Source: a virus. Taken from it: a stretch of 37,421 nucleotides of DNA. Both the position numbers and the translations under genes were made by a program. Positions 1-6,150 of the stretch are shown here, piece after piece (within the stretch, counting starts at the first letter, position 1; each line of letters begins with the position of its first letter). The notes below the pieces were generated by a model. That model was not told the origin of the DNA and did no database searches. It worked only from the letters and a program-made list of their open reading frames with translations. The stretch spans positions 1 through 37,421 of the IMG/VR virus record IMGVR_UViG_3300047157_000113. One strand, given 5' to 3'.

Positions 1-211
1 ACTGCCGAAAATTTGTCTCCCGCACCCCCTCCCCCCCGCCAGCCAAAACCTGTACATACATACAGTGAAATAGTTAGTGCTTACTATCGCTGAGACCCGC
101 ATAAACACTAGGCCTATAGCTTCCTCTAATCAGCATTTAAGGAAGATAGAATGGCATAGGTAAGCCAATACAAAAACAAACCGGCGTGATTGTTTGTATC
201 GAAATGAAGAG
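1..211. repeat. Left direct terminal repeat (211 bp)
   Basis: The 211 bases at the start are identical to the last 211 bases of the window (37211-37421). Short direct terminal repeats of this size are known from T7-like phages, where they arise during packaging by the terminase. The repeat holds no convincing gene. It carries a C-rich tract near its outer end and the sequence AGTGCTTACT at 76-85. An assembly overlap of a circular molecule would look the same, but an arbitrary break would usually fall in a gene, and this one falls in the main non-coding region beside the terminase genes. Confidence 0.9.
16..44. other. C-rich tract; G-quadruplex potential on minus strand
   Basis: Within the terminal repeat, about 16 bases from the outer end, the plus strand has runs of C3, C5 and C7 separated by one to three bases. 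The minus strand therefore has at least four G3 tracts with short loops, which meets the usual pattern for a potential G-quadruplex. The same tract recurs at 37226-37254. Nothing else in the window is as strand-asymmetric. A role in terminase cutting or end protection is only inference. Confidence 0.5.
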
Positions 212-299
212 CAACCACCAAATAAAATTAGGGATAGTCTCAGGCTATTAGCATTCCCTCTCTACTCTCTTTCTATCTCTAGTAGTAATCAGGAATCCT

Positions 300-440
300 T
301 TGGCGGCAATGCCGTACCTATTCGCCATTAATCCGCATCAATAGCCCTTCAGACTTCCCCTATTAACTCAGGTACTTGAGTACCGTTAGCAGTGGCAGTC
401 GGTAGGCAATTTTCTATCGCCCTATATAGCCGCATATAGA
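300..440. promoter_or_regulatory. Palindrome-rich non-coding region upstream of early promoter
   Basis: The stretch 212-526 has no supportable gene. It contains several short perfect dyads: CGGCA/TGCCG at 304-314, GGTACT/AGTACC at 371-384 with a two-base centre, overlapped by ACTCA/TGAGT, and CTATAT/ATATAG at 422-439. There are also imperfect direct repeats of the type CCCTAT-GCCGCA around 420-457. Such clusters suit operators or a terminase recognition region next to the genome end. Function is inferred from position only. Confidence 0.4.
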
Positions 441-526
441 ACCCCCTATCGATGCCGCACGATCTCCCTACCTGTCAGCCTAATCCTCTACCTGATAAAA
501 TAATTATAAATAAATTGAAAAAATAC

Positions 527-555
527 TTGACAGTGTATTTGTCATTGATTATTGT
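527..555 (+). promoter_or_regulatory. Sigma70-type early promoter
   Basis: TTGACA at 527-532 is a perfect -35 box. It is followed by a 17-base spacer and TATTGT at 550-555, which matches four of six -10 positions. The 30 bases upstream are strongly A+T-rich, resembling an UP element. It sits about 35 bases before the first plus-strand gene and would drive the block 589-4382 using the host RNA polymerase, which fits the absence of a phage polymerase gene. Confidence 0.75.
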
Positions 556-588
556 GGCGACTCAATTCACTGATAAAGGTAATTCGAT

Positions 589-789
589 ATGACCAATTTA
601 ACTGCAATCAAAATTAAGGATTTGGCCAAGGGGGAGTTTTTCATCCGCAAGCCCGAAGCTAAAAAGGTATATGTTCGGGACGGTTATTGCGCCAGTAGCA
701 AAAAATATATTGGTGGCGATTGGACCGACATATCACGCGAGTGTTTGCTTAAAGGTGACACCGTTGTCTATACCGGCTTTGACTTCTAA
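589..789 (+). CDS. Small hypothetical early protein (66 aa)
   Basis: First gene behind the early promoter. The ATG at 589 follows an AAAGG-type ribosome site about ten bases upstream. The product is a basic 66-residue protein with a KIKDLAKGEFF-type start and a KGDTVVYTGF end, with no membrane segment or signal peptide. I recall similar small proteins beside antirestriction genes on phages and plasmids, but cannot name a domain or function. Its place at the head of the early operon with an ArdC-like gene suggests a host take-over or counter-defence role, which is inference. Confidence 0.75.
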   Translation: MTNLTAIKIKDLAKGEFFIRKPEAKKVYVRDGYCASSKKYIGGDWTDISRECLLKGDTVVYTGFDF

Positions 790-818
790 GCCGGCCATTA
801 CTCAAAGAGGATTTGACT

Positions 819-959
819 ATGTTGCATTTTTACATCGCATGCCAGTACACCGCAATCGCTGACAGGGCATTAAGCTCACTGCGTAGAGCGATCAATGCCC
901 GACAGGGCTTATGCCCTCGCCACTGGGCAATGATGTTGGCCGCGCGACTGAAAGGCTAG
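819..959 (+). CDS. Small basic hypothetical protein (46 aa)
   Basis: An ATG at 819 is preceded by the strong site AAAGAGGA and opens a 46-codon frame ending in TAG at 957-959. The protein is rich in Arg, Ala and Leu (ten basic residues) with no recognisable domain. Its leader (CTCAAAGAGGATT) is nearly identical to that of the gene at 2385, which supports translation. It could also be a non-functional reading frame, since the stretch 960-1398 is disturbed. Confidence 0.5.
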   Translation: MLHFYIACQYTAIADRALSSLRRAINARQGLCPRHWAMMLAARLKG

Positions 960-1025
960 AACACGGTTTTGACGCCATCGGATTTCGTCATCTAGTCCGC
1001 TCATTGCACTGAGGATTCTGAAGTA

Positions 1026-1299
1026 ATGAGCAATCATGAAGCACTGGTACACCATCTCAGTAAACCCATACCGCGGCTGGCAATTTTGAAACCGGTATCA
1101 GCGGCTCAAAGCTTGAGCGGAGCGCAAAGCCAAAGCCCATGCCGCACTTGCGCCAAGCCATATCTAGGCATCGCCCGACACGGACTGCGCCGTTATGTCA
1201 ACGCGTTGTTGACGCAGAAAGCGATTGTCTCGCATTATCATGGTCTACCACTCAGAAACAGATGCCGTTTGCGGCTACCTGGGCCAAGACTTCGACTAA
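1026..1299 (+). pseudogene. Disrupted small gene upstream of ardC
   Basis: An ATG at 1026 lies behind a GAGG ribosome site. Ten bases on, in the next frame, an ATG at 1036 begins MKHWYTISVNPYRGWQF then a stop. In that same frame, 1240-1299 reads MVYHSETDAVCGYLGQDFD and ends in TAA. Both pieces read like genuine protein, while the sequence between has four in-frame stops and protein-like stretches in other frames. The simplest reading is one gene of about 88 codons broken by several indels, either true decay or consensus error. The uninterrupted frame from 1026 to 1331 is Arg/Leu/Pro-rich and looks like an out-of-frame translation. No function can be assigned. Confidence 0.4.
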
Positions 1300-1398
1300 C
1301 CAACACCAGCACACCAGCCCTGCCGCGTTAGTGGCGACACTCGGCGGGCTTTCTAGGTGCCAGCAATGGCACAAACTCAAACCAAAGGATTAAAGATT

Positions 1399-2355
1399 AT
1401 GAAGCAACCAATCGACCATACCAAACGGATTAATGACCAACTAAAAGCCAAGCTTCAGGAAATTGTCGCGGCAATGGAAGCGGGAACATGCGCCCAAGAT
1501 TTTGAGATGCCATTCAGCACCATTGGTAGCAGACCATACAACCCAGCGACCGGACATGCCGCGACGGGAACCAATGCACTCATCGCCATGATGATGGGCC
1601 ATACCCACTACTCCACCTATGACGGATGGCAGAAACTGGGCTATCAAGTGACCGGCTCCGCTGATATGTATTTATCACGCCCCAACAAATTTAAGATTGA
1701 CGCGGACAAATCGTCTAGCGGTGAGGATGAGTACCGCATTGGTGGCTTTGTCTCTTTCGCTGTTTGGGGATTCGATACCGTGACACTCCGCACACCAGAG
1801 ACCGACGCGGAATTGAAGCGGGAACCAAAGCACAAGATACCCGCTAAGCCTTGGACGCCACCAGCAATACCCAAGCGTTCCGATGTTGAAACCCGCGAGA
1901 CTGTCGACGCATTTATTAATAACCTTGGCGCAAATATTAGCCATGCTCCAGAAGGGCGCGCGTTCTACCGTCCCTCTACCGACAGCGTAACCATGCCAGT
2001 ACGCGAGTTATTCAAAGCCACCAGCACCAGCACTGCGACCGAGGCTTATTACTCTACCTTTCTCCACGAAATGACACACTGGACCGGACACAAGTCACGC
2101 TGTGATCGATCCGACGACCGAAGCAAACGCGGCTATGCTTTCGAAGAATTGGTTGCGGAGATAGGCGCGATGCTCATGTGCGCGGACTTGGGTGTGACGG
2201 CATCGATGCGACTTGATCACGTTTCATATATTGCAGGATGGCTAAGAGCTTTGGACTCAGATCAAAAGTATATCTTTAGTGCTGGCAAGTTGGCGCAAGA
2301 TGCCTGCAATCACATGCACAGTCTGCAACCAGAAAACCAAACAGTAGCCGCGTAA
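1399..2355 (+). CDS. ardC: ArdC-like antirestriction protein with zinc-metallopeptidase domain
   Basis: A 318-residue protein with the ArdC layout. The N-terminal DUF1738-like single-strand-DNA-binding part spans about residues 10-130 and includes RPYNPATGHAATGTNAL and a YDGWQKLGY segment. The C-terminal zincin-like part spans about 165-310 with the HExxH motif HEMTH at 223-227 and a downstream EELVAEIGA helix (Glu250/Glu254) as the likely third zinc ligand. ArdC proteins protect entering DNA from host restriction. I chose the ATG at 1399 because AAAGGATTAAAG sits just upstream; an earlier in-frame ATG at 1357 has no ribosome site. It is the largest gene of the early block and suggests that the block handles host defence on entry. 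The family is well supported; the catalytic role is inferred. Confidence 0.88.
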   Translation: MKQPIDHTKRINDQLKAKLQEIVAAMEAGTCAQDFEMPFSTIGSRPYNPATGHAATGTNALIAMMMGHTHYSTYDGWQKLGYQVTGSADMYLSRPNKFKIDADKSSSGEDEYRIGGFVSFAVWGFDTVTLRTPETDAELKREPKHKIPAKPWTPPAIPKRSDVETRETVDAFINNLGANISHAPEGRAFYRPSTDSVTMPVRELFKATSTSTATEAYYSTFLHEMTHWTGHKSRCDRSDDRSKRGYAFEELVAEIGAMLMCADLGVTASMRLDHVSYIAGWLRALDSDQKYIFSAGKLAQDACNHMHSLQPENQTVAA

Positions 2356-2384
2356 GCGGCATTAACTCAAAGAGGATTAAGAAA

Positions 2385-2600
2385 ATGGAATGGAAATTTA
2401 ATCACAAAGGATACGCAATCTACATTGGAAGCGATCGCGTTTATTTTGAAAGCATAACGCTAGGTGAGGACGATTCTATTTGTGTCTACCACGACAACAA
2501 ACGGAATTGCTTTGACTACGATATGTCTTTCGGAATGCTAGACGAGGCGCGGGAATGGCTGGACTCTAACGGCTATAAAACTCAAGACATACTGGGGTGA
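2385..2600 (+). CDS. Hypothetical early protein (71 aa)
   Basis: The ATG at 2385 follows the strong site AAAGAGGATTAAG. The 71-residue acidic protein has alternating aromatic and charged residues (YAIYIGSDRVYFESI) suggesting a small beta-rich fold, then a helix (GMLDEAREWLDSNGY). No membrane segment, no recognised family. It is followed at once by the next gene, whose start lies five bases past its stop, so the two are probably co-translated. Function unknown. Confidence 0.75.
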   Translation: MEWKFNHKGYAIYIGSDRVYFESITLGEDDSICVYHDNKRNCFDYDMSFGMLDEAREWLDSNGYKTQDILG

Positions 2601-2605
2601 ATGAG

Positions 2606-2785
2606 ATGACTAATACATTTTATGTCGAAACGCGCAGTCTTTCGGACGATCACGATCGCATCATCACGAAGACGCAAGCGGAGAGCGCGCGCGATGCAGT
2701 AGCCAAGATCAAGCGACAACATGCCGCAAGCGGTGCTGATAACCGCGACTTTACTTACACCATCAACCCACACTCACACTGGTAG
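2606..2785 (+). CDS. Hypothetical early protein (59 aa)
   Basis: I place the start at ATG 2606 because GGGG at 2594-2597 gives reasonable spacing; a GTG at 2597 overlapping the previous stop is an alternative adding three residues. The product is hydrophilic and His/Asp/Arg-rich with a QAESARDAVAKIKRQH helix, resembling small DUF-type phage proteins with a 'duct-tape' strand-helix-strand pattern. Nothing more specific can be said. Confidence 0.65.
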   Translation: MTNTFYVETRSLSDDHDRIITKTQAESARDAVAKIKRQHAASGADNRDFTYTINPHSHW

Positions 2786-2795
2786 GGGATCAATT

Positions 2796-2999
2796 ATGAA
2801 AACCATAAAAGAATTGGGGTTAACGTATCGGGGATTACTAATCACAAGCGTGATTGCAGATCAAGACGCGCGGCGCGCACAGATTCATCCAGCGTTTGTG
2901 CAAATCAACTGCCAAGGATCAAACGGCATTGACAATGCAACGGGTATACAAATCCCCTTGTCTCAGTGGGCAGAAATCAAGCGTGGAAAAGGAGCATAA
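2796..2999 (+). CDS. Hypothetical early protein (67 aa)
   Basis: The ATG at 2796 follows TAGGGGATCAATT. The 67-residue product starts MKTIKELGLTYRGLLI. Its first 17 bases (2796-2812) are identical to the first 17 of the next gene (3004-3020), after which the two diverge completely, which suggests a shared or duplicated gene start. No domain recognised. It lies in the tightly packed early operon, four bases before the next start. Confidence 0.7.
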   Translation: MKTIKELGLTYRGLLITSVIADQDARRAQIHPAFVQINCQGSNGIDNATGIQIPLSQWAEIKRGKGA

Positions 3000-3003
3000 G
3001 AAT

Positions 3004-3342
3004 ATGAAAACCATAAAAGACTTTTCAGATGTGCAAGCCAAGAAAGCGGCTGGTCGTTACTGGGCGAAAAGAGATCAGTTTATATGGGCAAACGTTCGCG
3101 TTAAGTATTGCCAAGATGAGGCGTCCTGGATTGTGTATGGATACTTTCGATTAAGAGAGGATAAGAAGCCTGAGATATTAGCAAGTCAAAGACTAAAGAA
3201 AGACGCGATAGCAGAGGCGCAGTTGTACGCATTCGATACAAGCGCGGGGCCGCAACGCTCGGAACATGTTTATACATACAACAAGCGCGGGGAATTGATG
3301 GATGCATTTTATATCGACAACCGAGGGAGGCTTAGCAAATGA
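3004..3342 (+). CDS. Hypothetical early protein (112 aa)
   Basis: I chose ATG 3004, which follows GGAGCATAAGAAT; a longer frame upstream would overlap the previous gene completely. The 112-residue basic protein has a beta-rich centre (FIWANVRVKYCQDEASWIVYGYFRL) followed by a helix and a Tyr-rich tail. It shares only its first five residues (MKTIK) and 17 bases with the gene before it. Its last codons overlap the next start by four bases (ATGA), indicating translational coupling. No family recognised. Confidence 0.75.
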   Translation: MKTIKDFSDVQAKKAAGRYWAKRDQFIWANVRVKYCQDEASWIVYGYFRLREDKKPEILASQRLKKDAIAEAQLYAFDTSAGPQRSEHVYTYNKRGELMDAFYIDNRGRLSK

Positions 3343-3614
3343 GCAGAATAGGACAATGGGCGCAAGCCCAGCACGAAACAACAAACGATCTGCAAGCCCT
3401 TATGTTTGAGTGGACGGGTAAACCGCTAGAGGATGTTAGCAAGCGTGCCATGAGCGCCCTTGTGTGGGCGGCTCGCCTGTACTTGCGGAATGACTATTGC
3501 ACCATGCTATTTGATGACCCAGAAGCGCCACTAATGCCCGACGTTAAAGCGGAAGTTATGCGACGCGCACAGGAAGCGGAACAAGCAAACGATTATAAGG
3601 AGTTGAACCGATGA
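3339..3614 (+). CDS. Hypothetical early protein (91 aa)
   Basis: Starts at the ATGA overlap with the previous gene behind GGGAGG and ends with an ATGA overlap into the next. The 91-residue acidic protein is mainly helical (WTGKPLEDVSKRAMSALVWA, PDVKAEVMRRAQEAEQAND). No motif I can tie to a known function. Coupling at both ends shows it belongs to the early operon. Confidence 0.75.
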   Translation: MSRIGQWAQAQHETTNDLQALMFEWTGKPLEDVSKRAMSALVWAARLYLRNDYCTMLFDDPEAPLMPDVKAEVMRRAQEAEQANDYKELNR

Positions 3615-3865
3615 ACAATAGAGAATTGCGAAACATCTTAAACATGCTACCAGAGGAGCCAAGATTAGCGGACATTGCTATGGCAATAGACGAGGCTTGT
3701 CCGGAATTAATAGATCACCCCACCTACAAAGAATGGCGGCGCAAAGCGATAGCCTTTGAGATGCAACAAAACGCATTGATAGATGAGCTTGAACGGCGCG
3801 AGGATTATGTGCCAGAGGATAGCCCGCTACATTGGCTTGATAAATACACTCGCGGCTCATGCTAG
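3611..3865 (+). CDS. Hypothetical early protein (84 aa)
   Basis: Begins in a four-base ATGA overlap with the upstream gene; AAGGAG at 3597-3602 is a near-perfect ribosome site. The 84-residue product is acidic and helical with a run of charged residues at the end. No recognised domain. Its stop codon is overlapped by a possible 24-codon membrane peptide. Confidence 0.75.
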   Translation: MNNRELRNILNMLPEEPRLADIAMAIDEACPELIDHPTYKEWRRKAIAFEMQQNALIDELERREDYVPEDSPLHWLDKYTRGSC

Positions 3866-3933
3866 CGACTGCGTTAGAGGTCAGCATCGCATTGGCTTTG
3901 TTGGTGCTGGCCTATTCACTCACTTACTCATAG
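3859..3933 (+). CDS. Possible 24-aa membrane peptide
   Basis: An ATG at 3859 overlaps the stop of the previous gene (ATGCTAG) and opens 24 codons ending in TAG at 3931-3933. Residues 5-20 (ALEVSIALALLVLAYS) form one hydrophobic segment long enough to lie in a membrane. There is no good ribosome site, so expression would rely on coupling to the gene upstream. It could be a small membrane modulator or a chance frame filling an 80-base gap. Confidence 0.35.
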   Translation: MLATALEVSIALALLVLAYSLTYS

Positions 3934-3945
3934 GGAATTACTAAG

Positions 3946-4143
3946 ATGATACCCATCTGCGAATACTGTAGCGATCCGGTTCTAGACGATTGCGATCTGA
4001 AGACAATGCCCGACGACTTACCCGATGACTTACCATGGGGTCCAAGTTGGGACACGATGCACTATCACGGCTATTGTTTTGAGAATGCTGTTCACGATTA
4101 CCGCCAAGAGATTACAACCAAGCACGGGGAGATGATCAAATGA
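3946..4143 (+). CDS. Small zinc-ribbon-like hypothetical protein (65 aa)
   Basis: The 65-residue acidic product opens with CEYC (residues 5-8) and later has HYHGYC, giving a CxxC...HxxxC arrangement typical of a small zinc-binding knuckle. The linker repeats PDDLPDDLP. It starts at ATG 3946 behind TAGGGAATTAC and overlaps the next gene by four bases. Zinc binding is inferred from residue spacing; partner or target unknown. Confidence 0.7.
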   Translation: MIPICEYCSDPVLDDCDLKTMPDDLPDDLPWGPSWDTMHYHGYCFENAVHDYRQEITTKHGEMIK

Positions 4144-4382
4144 TGAGGCCAGAGTTTAACAAAGCGGAACCAATGCCAGCAAAGGGATCGCTGAGAGTAT
4201 CAAAGTATCAATGGCTGGATGAGTTGGGGGTCGGTCAAAGCTTTGATGTTGCGACTGATAAGGATTACACCAGAGTGTGGGCCGCATGTAAAAACCTGCT
4301 TGCTAACGGGGATCTGCCAGAAGGCTATACGTTAGCGCGTCGGAAGATTGGCGGGACCATTCGAGTATATCGGACAGCGTAA
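4140..4382 (+). CDS. Hypothetical early protein (80 aa), last gene of early operon
   Basis: Starts at ATG 4140, with a second ATG directly behind it at 4143, overlapping the previous stop. The 80-residue product has a QWLDELGVGQSFDV segment, a helix (VWAACKNLLANG) and a basic end (LARRKIGGTIRVYR), a pattern seen in small nucleic-acid-binding proteins, but no family is clear. A strong terminator follows seven bases after its stop. Confidence 0.7.
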   Translation: MMRPEFNKAEPMPAKGSLRVSKYQWLDELGVGQSFDVATDKDYTRVWAACKNLLANGDLPEGYTLARRKIGGTIRVYRTA

Positions 4383-4388
4383 TAACAA

Positions 4389-4425
4389 ACCGGCCTCAGT
4401 CGCAATGACGAGGCCGGTATTTTTT
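4389..4425 (+). terminator. Intrinsic terminator between convergent operons
   Basis: ACCGGCCTC at 4389-4397 pairs perfectly with GAGGCCGGT at 4410-4418 across a 12-base loop, followed by A and six T. It ends the plus-strand early operon. On the minus strand the same hairpin follows the last codon of the gene ending at 4424, though the U-tract there is weaker, so it may act in both directions. Confidence 0.92.
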
Positions 4426-4609
4426 ACTGAGAGAAAGTACCCTTGCGCTGAAAACGCTCAGTAATATATTCACGCAACACAAGCGGATGGCCTTTAGAGT
4501 CGAGCATATAAACAATCTCTTCCCGATCAAGCCATCGCCTTAGTGAATCCACTTGCGCGCAATTGCCAATCGAAAGTAATTCTTCATAAGGAATAATGTC
4601 TAGATTCAT
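4424..4609 (-). CDS. DUF4224-like small protein
   Basis: The product reads EELLSIGNCAQVDSLRRWL then a REEIVYMLDSKGHPLVLREY segment. This is the pattern of DUF4224 proteins: a short helix, a helix that ends in W-L, a turn and a 'G-P-hydrophobic' strand, usually small phage proteins near recombination genes. I favour the ATG at 4609, which has GGAG nine bases upstream; an ATG at 4624 overlapping the preceding stop (TGATG) would add five residues. Third gene of a minus-strand operon with an SSB-like and an annealing-protein-like gene. DNA binding is inferred. Confidence 0.65.
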   Translation of the reverse strand: MNLDIIPYEELLSIGNCAQVDSLRRWLDREEIVYMLDSKGHPLVLREYITERFQRKGTFSQ

Positions 4610-4623
4610 TTTCTGCTTCTCCA

Positions 4624-5019
4624 TCAAAAGGGAATGTCGCTGTTGTCTATCTCGCTTTCGTCTACTTCAAACACGTCACCTTGACCAGCAGGCTTAACGC
4701 GCTCAACAACTTTGACGCCCTGCAAGTAAGTGGTCACACCATATTCTTCATACGGCTCGCCAAGCTTGTAAGCAATCGTAACCTTTGAACCACGCCCAAG
4801 CTCGCCCTCTTGTTTCTTCTTGTCAGCGTCAACATATTGAAATTCAAACTTAGTTTTAAACGCTCGCTGTTTCTTGCCCTCGTAATCCTTAACCTTAACG
4901 CCTTCACCTTCTAGCTTTTTTGTGGCCTCATCATCTAGCGCGACAACGACAGAAAACTTACCGTAGTTATCATGCTCTGTCAGATTACTAAACACTACCT
5001 CACCATTTAGATATTCCAT
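4624..5019 (-). CDS. ssb: Single-stranded DNA-binding protein (SSB-like)
   Basis: A 131-residue protein with a beta-rich OB-fold-like body (NGEVVFSNLTEHDNYGKFSV at the start, many Lys and aromatic residues) and a highly acidic tail ending DNSDIPF (residues 125-131). The tail matches the conserved C-terminal tip of bacterial SSBs, which ends DDDIPF and recruits replication and repair proteins. It is closer to the phage DUF2815/gp2.5-type proteins than to E. coli SSB in the body. Its ATG overlaps the stop of the upstream gene (TAATG). It would coat phage single strands and help the annealing protein next to it. Confidence 0.75.
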   Translation of the reverse strand: MEYLNGEVVFSNLTEHDNYGKFSVVVALDDEATKKLEGEGVKVKDYEGKKQRAFKTKFEFQYVDADKKKQEGELGRGSKVTIAYKLGEPYEEYGVTTYLQGVKVVERVKPAGQGDVFEVDESEIDNSDIPF

Positions 5020-5669
5020 TACACCTTCCCCTGTTTACTTTCTTCATACTCACGTTTCTTAATTGTTGCAATGCACTTGCCGACCGGACCGTCAGCCTTC
5101 AGCATGTTCACTTCTTCAGTAGACCAGACCCCGCCCTTTGATGGGGCGCGGCGAAGGGCATTCATCACGTCCTCATCGAAGTCGAGAAATATACCCGCCG
5201 CAGTCATGTAATCCTGCTCAACTGTCATTGCGGTTTTCATTTGAACCACCTCATCTAGGTACTCACGCACTGCATTGCCGTGCGCTAGCGCATACTTATA
5301 GTCTGGATCAACGGTTACATTCTGCTGGCTAATGGCACCGGCTACCTCATCCGCGCTAGCAATCTCAGTGCCAGCCAAGCCAAAGAACGCAAGCGCCCTG
5401 CCAACCGCAGACGTTTCCCCGTTCTCAACGGCGCTAGTCTTATTAATGTTTGAACTGTTACGGCGCTCTTCTGCTATGCCACTTGATACCTGCCGACCGG
5501 ATGAGTCGGTAATCGTTGCGCGACACACCACAGTCTCATCATCAATCGAAAGCAATTCAGTGTGGATACCATAGTCTGGGTGGGCTTCTCTGAAGTCGCC
5601 AATCCTAGCCGCGACTGTCTTGTAAGCTTTGTTATGGATCATCACGATCCCGTCATCTTTCTTAGCCAT
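5019..5669 (-). CDS. Putative single-strand annealing protein (Erf/Rad52-like)
   Basis: A 216-residue protein of a common phage family that neighbours SSB genes. Its hallmark is ENGETSAVGRALAFFG at about residues 82-97, and its N-terminal part has a YKTVAARIGDFREAHPDYG start and alternating strands. These features recall Erf/Rad52-type annealing recombinases, which join complementary strands during phage replication. That functional link is inference, and similarity to named members is remote. The ATG at 5669 has AGAGGATT eight bases upstream. First gene of the operon, facing the divergent regulatory region at 5692-5778. Confidence 0.55.
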   Translation of the reverse strand: MAKKDDGIVMIHNKAYKTVAARIGDFREAHPDYGIHTELLSIDDETVVCRATITDSSGRQVSSGIAEERRNSSNINKTSAVENGETSAVGRALAFFGLAGTEIASADEVAGAISQQNVTVDPDYKYALAHGNAVREYLDEVVQMKTAMTVEQDYMTAAGIFLDFDEDVMNALRRAPSKGGVWSTEEVNMLKADGPVGKCIATIKKREYEESKQGKV

Positions 5670-5691
5670 TTCAAATCCTCTTGTGAGTTAT

Positions 5692-5740
5692 GTCGGACTC
5701 AACCCGACTTGCTCATTCTTAAATAACCTGCCAAAGAATG
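5692..5740. promoter_or_regulatory. Dyad symmetries in the divergent control region
   Basis: Between the minus-strand recombination operon and the plus-strand replication operon lie two inverted repeats: GTCGG/CCGAC at 5692-5708 with a seven-base centre, and CATTCTT/AAGAATG at 5714-5740 with a 13-base centre. They lie just upstream of the plus-strand -35 box, and any minus-strand promoter must overlap them. They are good operator candidates for the HTH protein encoded at 5819. No strong minus-strand promoter could be picked. Confidence 0.45.
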
Positions 5741-5749
5741 CAAGAAGAG

Positions 5750-5778
5750 TTGACATCTACTTTTACCAGCCCTAATAT
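5750..5778 (+). promoter_or_regulatory. Near-consensus sigma70 promoter for the replication operon
   Basis: TTGACA at 5750-5755, a spacer of exactly 17 bases, and TAATAT at 5773-5778. This is one of the two strongest promoters visible in the window. It fires into the HTH gene 40 bases downstream and presumably the whole block to 11047. Confidence 0.85.
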
Positions 5779-5818
5779 GGGTACTGCAAAACCTAAATTA
5801 CTCATAAGGAACTGCAAT

Positions 5819-6013
5819 ATGGATAAGCAAACTGCACGAATCGAAAAGCTCCTGCGTCGCAAGTGGACCACTCAGCTAGACGCAATCAACCACGCCAACT
5901 GCACCCGACTAGCCGCCCGAGTCCATGACTTGCGTAATGCTGGCATCGAAGTGCATGACAGATGGGTCACCTCTGAATCAGGCGCTCGCTTTAAGTCATA
6001 CAAAATTATTTGA
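5819..6013 (+). CDS. Small winged helix-turn-helix protein (HTH_39-like regulator)
   Basis: A 64-residue basic protein with the pattern of the phage HTH_39 family: a first helix (RIEKLLRRKWTTQLDAINHA), then RLAARVHDLRNAGIEV as the recognition helix region, and a short wing ending in RFKSYKII. I chose ATG 5819, which follows ATAAGGAACTGC; upstream in-frame codons lie inside the promoter. It is the first product of the near-consensus promoter and sits between dyads on both sides (5692-5740 and 6023-6034). It is therefore a good candidate for a Cro-like switch protein. Domain well supported; the regulatory role is inferred. Confidence 0.78.
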   Translation: MDKQTARIEKLLRRKWTTQLDAINHANCTRLAARVHDLRNAGIEVHDRWVTSESGARFKSYKII

Positions 6014-6022
6014 GAATCCAGA

Positions 6023-6079
6023 GGGATTAATCCCCCTTGAGTAACAGGTTAGCCAGCCCCTGTTGGATGAAATGCTGGC
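6023..6079. promoter_or_regulatory. Palindrome and overlapping hairpins between HTH and ParB-like genes
   Basis: The 137-base gap 6014-6150 holds a perfect 12-base palindrome GGGATTAATCCC at 6023-6034. It also holds two overlapping hairpins, AACAGG/CCTGTT at 6043-6064 and GCCAGC/GCTGGC at 6052-6079, that cannot form at the same time. The palindrome could be an operator. The alternative hairpins could be an attenuator-like switch or a weak terminator, but no U-run follows. Confidence 0.4.
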
Positions 6080-6150
6080 CCTAATTCGCTACGGGATGTG
6101 GCAATGCCCAGCCGAAGGCTCTATCGGCAACGAAAGAAAGGTAATTACCT

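Noticed and set aside
1026-1331. Uninterrupted 101-codon frame upstream of ardC
   Set aside because: The product is Arg/Leu/Pro-rich like an out-of-frame translation and hides two better protein pieces in another frame; I kept only the disrupted gene 1026-1299.
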